DNA from: Deltaproteobacteria bacterium
GTDB taxonomy: Bacteria > Myxococcota_A > UBA9042 > PHBI01
DNA: 39,139 bases
Assembly (NCBI GenBank): GCA_011526585.1
Contig: WYBB01000196.1
Location: forward strand, 1 to 39,139
Direction of reading: 5' to 3'
The notes below the pieces were generated by a model that was not told the DNA's origin, ran no database searches, and saw nothing but the letters and a program-made list of their open reading frames with translations. Shown one piece after another: positions 36,769-39,139 of the stretch (position 1 is the stretch's first letter; every line of letters starts with the position of its first letter). Made by a program: the position numbers and the translations under genes.

Positions 36769-36788
36769 GGGCCGAGCGCGCTCGGCCC
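36769..36788. terminator. Palindrome between convergent ctaB and cytochrome c genes
   Basis: GGGCCGAGCG is followed directly by its reverse complement CGCTCGGCCC, a 20-base perfect palindrome in the 68-base gap between two convergent stops. It probably works as a bidirectional terminator hairpin, although no U-tract follows. Confidence 0.5.
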
Positions 36789-36803
36789 CACGCGTGGAGG
36801 TCC

Positions 36804-37193
36804 TCAGGGACCCAGGCTCCGGATCTTGGCGACGAGCTGATCGACCACCTCGGGCTTGCCCTCGAGATCCGCGTTGGGCGGCATCAGGTTGCTCAGCTTC
36901 ACCGCCGCACCTCCTCCGACGATCACCTTCTTCAGGTGCTCGTCGGTCACCGAGGTCTGCCACGCCCCGTCCCCGAACGAGCGCGGCTTCGGGTTCAGCG
37001 CCGCGGCGCCCGGCCCGTCACCGTGACCGCTCTTGCCATGACACGTCACGCAGAGCGTGTCCCACTTGGCCGCGGCCTCGCCGCTCAGGGTGACCGCGGG
37101 CCGCGTGCTCGCCGGCGCCTCCTTGCCACCACAGGCCATTCCGATCGCGACGGTCGCGCCGAGCGCGCACACCGTCAGGAGCCACATTCTCAT
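36804..37193 (-). CDS. Small c-type cytochrome lipoprotein
   Basis: The 129-aa protein has a signal peptide ending in the lipobox-like GMAC (C21), so it is probably membrane-anchored and periplasm-facing. Heme is bound by C48-V-T-C51-H52, and M104 in NLMPPN is the likely sixth ligand, making this a class I mono-heme cytochrome. The ATG at 37193 was chosen because GGAGG lies six bases upstream; a TTG six bases earlier is less likely. It sits behind a strong sigma54-type promoter and near the CuA oxidoreductase operon, so it is a plausible electron donor to subunit II. Confidence 0.92.
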   Translation of the reverse strand: MRMWLLTVCALGATVAIGMACGGKEAPASTRPAVTLSGEAAAKWDTLCVTCHGKSGHGDGPGAAALNPKPRSFGDGAWQTSVTDEHLKKVIVGGGAAVKLSNLMPPNADLEGKPEVVDQLVAKIRSLGP

Positions 37194-37249
37194 CTTCAAC
37201 CTCCGCTGGACGCCGCACGACGCTGCGCGTCACGATGTGCCGGGCATCG

Positions 37250-37265
37250 AGCAAGACCAGTGCCA
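37250..37265 (-). promoter_or_regulatory. sigma54-type promoter of the cytochrome c gene
   Basis: The minus strand reads TGGCAC (37265-37260), TGGTC, TTGCT (37254-37250), a full match to TGGCAC-N5-TTGCW. The start point would be near 37239, about 46 bases before the ATG at 37193. Confidence 0.75.
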
Positions 37266-37305
37266 CCGCCGGCGCCCGGCACGCGGCTGGCATCGCGAGG
37301 AACTC

Positions 37306-39048
37306 ATGACGAACGACGACCAGACCTCGATCACGCTCGGCCACGCGCTCGCCGACGCGCTCGTCGCGCACGGCGCCCGCGAGGTCTTCGGCCTCCCCGG
37401 CGACTTCGCCTTGCCTCTCTTCTCCGCCTTGTCCGCGCATGGCGGCCTGCCGCTGCATCGCCTCCTGCACGAGCCGGCCGTCGCCTTCGCCGCCGACGCC
37501 GCCGCGCGCATGCGCTCCGGGATCGGGGTCGCGCTCGTCACCTGGGGTGCGGGCGCGCTCAACATGGTCAACGCCGTCGCCAACGCCTACGCCGAGCGGA
37601 GCCCGGTCGTCGTGATCTCCGGCGCGCCGGGTCTCGCCGAACGCCGCCGTGGCCTGCGACTTCACCATCAGGTCAAATCGCTCGACTCGCAGCGCCTCGT
37701 GTATCGCGAGGTCACTTGCGATCATGCCGTGCTCGACTCCGCCGAGCGCGCGCCGCTCGAGATCGCGCGCGTCCTGCGCAGCGCCCGCGAGCACTCGCGC
37801 CCCGTCTATCTCGAGGTGCCGCGCGACGTCGTCGGCCATCCCTGTGCGCGCGTCACGCCGCTCGCGCCGACCCCCTGGGACGCGGCCGCCGCGCTCGCCT
37901 GCGCCGACGAGATCCTCGCGCGCCTCGCCACCGCCCTCCGCCCGGTCATCCTCGTCGACATCGAGGTGCGCCGCTTCGGCCTCGAGGACAAGGTCGCCGA
38001 GCTCGCGCGTCGCCTCCGCCTCCCGGTCGTCACCACCTTCCTCGGCGCGGGTCTCATGGCCGCGCACCCCGAGCTCGTGCGCGGCGTCTACCTCGGCGCC
38101 GCCGGTGAGGCCGCGATCACTGCGCTCGTCGAAGACGCCGACGTGGTCCTCGGGCTCGGCCTCATCCCGAGCGACGTCAACCTCGGCATCGCCGTCAACG
38201 CGCTCGACTGGCGCCGCATCATCGACGCCACCGAGCGCTCGGTGCGCATCGCCTATCACGCCTACGACAACCTCCCGCTCGCCGCCCTCATCGACGCGCT
38301 CTTGCTGCGCACCACAGGCACTCCCGCTCCCGCTCCCGCTCCCGCTCCCCCTCCCGCACCCGCTCTCACCCACCCAGCCACCCCCAGCGCGTCCTCCGGC
38401 GTCACCCCGCACGACCTCGTCGTGGCCCTCGACGAGCTCCGCCGCCGCGCCCCGTACCCCCTCGCCGTCGACGTCGGCGACGCCCTCTTCGCCGCCGTCG
38501 ATCTCGCGCCCGGCCCGCTCGTCGCCTCCGCCTACTACGCGACCATGGGCATGGCCATCCCCGCCACCCTCGGCATCCAGACCGCCACCGGCCAGCGCCC
38601 GATCGCGCTCGTCGGCGACGGCGCCTTCTACATGACCGGCGCCGAACTCGCCCTCGCGACCCACCCCGGCTGGGATCCGATCGTCGTCGTCATGAACAAC
38701 GCCGAGTGGACCATGCTGCGCGCGCTCGACGGCGGCCCCTCGCCGCACTACGCCCTGCCGTGCCTCGACTTCGCCGCGCTCGCCCGTGCGCTGGGCGGCG
38801 ACGGCTTCACCGTCACCCATCGCGCCGAGCTCGACGCCGCCCTCGCACGCGCCCACGAGACCCGCGGCCGCTTCCAGCTCCTCGACGTGCGCCTCGCCCC
38901 CGGCTCGCTCTCCCCGCGCCTGTCGCGCTTCGCCGCCGCCCTCGCCCACGCGCGCGACCGCGGCCGCACTCCCGCGGCCGCCGCCCCCGATCGCGCCGAT
39001 CGCCCCGCGCCCACTGTCGGTAGCACCTATACAAGTCCGCATCCGTAG
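37306..39048 (+). CDS. Thiamine-diphosphate decarboxylase (indolepyruvate/phenylpyruvate type)
   Basis: The 580-aa protein has the pyruvate decarboxylase fold: N-terminal PYR domain with catalytic E56 (HEPAVAFAADA), the HH pair H120-H121 (LRLHHQVKSLDSQ) typical of pyruvate and indole/phenylpyruvate decarboxylases, a central domain, and a C-terminal PP domain with GDG (437-439) and NN (464-465) binding ThDP-Mg. The HHQ...LDSQ context is closest to phenylpyruvate/indolepyruvate decarboxylases as I remember them; substrate is not proven. A Pro-Ala linker (338-355) encoded by a CTCCCG hexamer run joins the middle and C-terminal domains. GAGGAA precedes the ATG at 37306. The last codons (TVGSTYTSPHP) fall in a short tandem repeat, so the native C-terminus may have been changed. 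Confidence 0.88.
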   Translation: MTNDDQTSITLGHALADALVAHGAREVFGLPGDFALPLFSALSAHGGLPLHRLLHEPAVAFAADAAARMRSGIGVALVTWGAGALNMVNAVANAYAERSPVVVISGAPGLAERRRGLRLHHQVKSLDSQRLVYREVTCDHAVLDSAERAPLEIARVLRSAREHSRPVYLEVPRDVVGHPCARVTPLAPTPWDAAAALACADEILARLATALRPVILVDIEVRRFGLEDKVAELARRLRLPVVTTFLGAGLMAAHPELVRGVYLGAAGEAAITALVEDADVVLGLGLIPSDVNLGIAVNALDWRRIIDATERSVRIAYHAYDNLPLAALIDALLLRTTGTPAPAPAPAPPPAPALTHPATPSASSGVTPHDLVVALDELRRRAPYPLAVDVGDALFAAVDLAPGPLVASAYYATMGMAIPATLGIQTATGQRPIALVGDGAFYMTGAELALATHPGWDPIVVVMNNAEWTMLRALDGGPSPHYALPCLDFAALARALGGDGFTVTHRAELDAALARAHETRGRFQLLDVRLAPGSLSPRLSRFAAALAHARDRGRTPAAAAPDRADRPAPTVGSTYTSPHP

Positions 39049-39067
39049 CACTTATAGATGTCCGCAT
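39020..39067. repeat. Imperfect 25-bp tandem repeat at window edge, possible mobile-element end
   Basis: GTAGCAC-Y-TATA-S-A-W-GTCCGCAT occurs at 39020-39042 and 39045-39067 with three mismatches in 23 bases. It is AT-richer than its surroundings and contains the stop codon of the decarboxylase gene. Tandem terminal sites of this kind are found at the ends of IS21-like elements, but no transposase is visible before the window ends. Confidence 0.4.
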
Positions 39068-39139
39068 ATCACGACCGAGCCGACGGCGCCTTGCCGCCAG
39101 TTCTTGCTCTCTTGTGCTTGGTGCCGGCCGCAGCCGTCC

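Overview
The window is GC-rich, roughly 70% by eye, and packed with long open frames on both strands. Gene content suggests a member of the Myxococcota (former Deltaproteobacteria) or a close relative. The hints are Cys-rich surface lipoproteins with CGDGxC...CPxDC repeats and a MopE-type metal-binding motif, a giant repeat lipoprotein, and an NtrC-type sigma54 activator. This is inference from gene style; no rRNA or tRNA gene was seen.

Layout. (1) Positions 1-9371, minus strand: one giant lipoprotein gene of at least 3123 codons that runs off the left edge. It has a lipoprotein signal, Ig/PKD-like domains, then about 35 tandem beta-rich units of about 74 residues. Most units carry two spaced cysteines. 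(2) 9513-17401, minus strand: a type I restriction-modification locus in the order hsdM-hsdS-HNH nuclease-hsdR, with palindromic elements between genes. (3) 17588-19777, plus strand: recQ. (4) 19803-21518, minus strand: a sugar-binding-type lipoprotein gene broken by three single-base deletions. Divergent from it, 21732-24656, lies a Cys-rich lipoprotein. (5) 24682-35632, minus strand: a nine-gene, tightly overlapping respiratory operon. In transcription order it encodes a heme-copper-oxidase-like membrane protein lacking most of the CuB site, a 63-aa single-helix protein, a CuA subunit II, a B-family subunit I in which the active-site Tyr is Gln, a SCO/SenC copper protein, a cytochrome b-ferredoxin-MvhD fusion, a histidine kinase with the RegB-type GGxxNPF quinone motif, an NtrC-type sigma54 response regulator, and an FNR-like regulator. 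(6) 35872-37193: heme O synthase (ctaB, plus) and a lipoprotein cytochrome c (minus). (7) 37306-39048: a pyruvate/indolepyruvate-type decarboxylase whose 3' end runs into a short tandem repeat at the window edge.

How the genes fit together. Gene content and order of the respiratory operon (CuA subunit, catalytic subunit without the cross-linked Tyr, SenC) resemble the sNOR (NorS-NorY-SenC) type of nitric oxide reductase, so NO reduction is more likely than O2 reduction. Two sequences with the GG-N10-GC spacing of sigma54 promoters sit upstream of the operon (35685-35698) and upstream of the cytochrome c gene (37250-37265). Together with the sigma54 activator, the quinone-motif kinase and the FNR-like protein encoded inside the operon, this suggests a self-contained, redox-controlled respiratory module with its own regulatory circuit. 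The operon and the giant Cys-pair repeat protein are the two most interesting items here.
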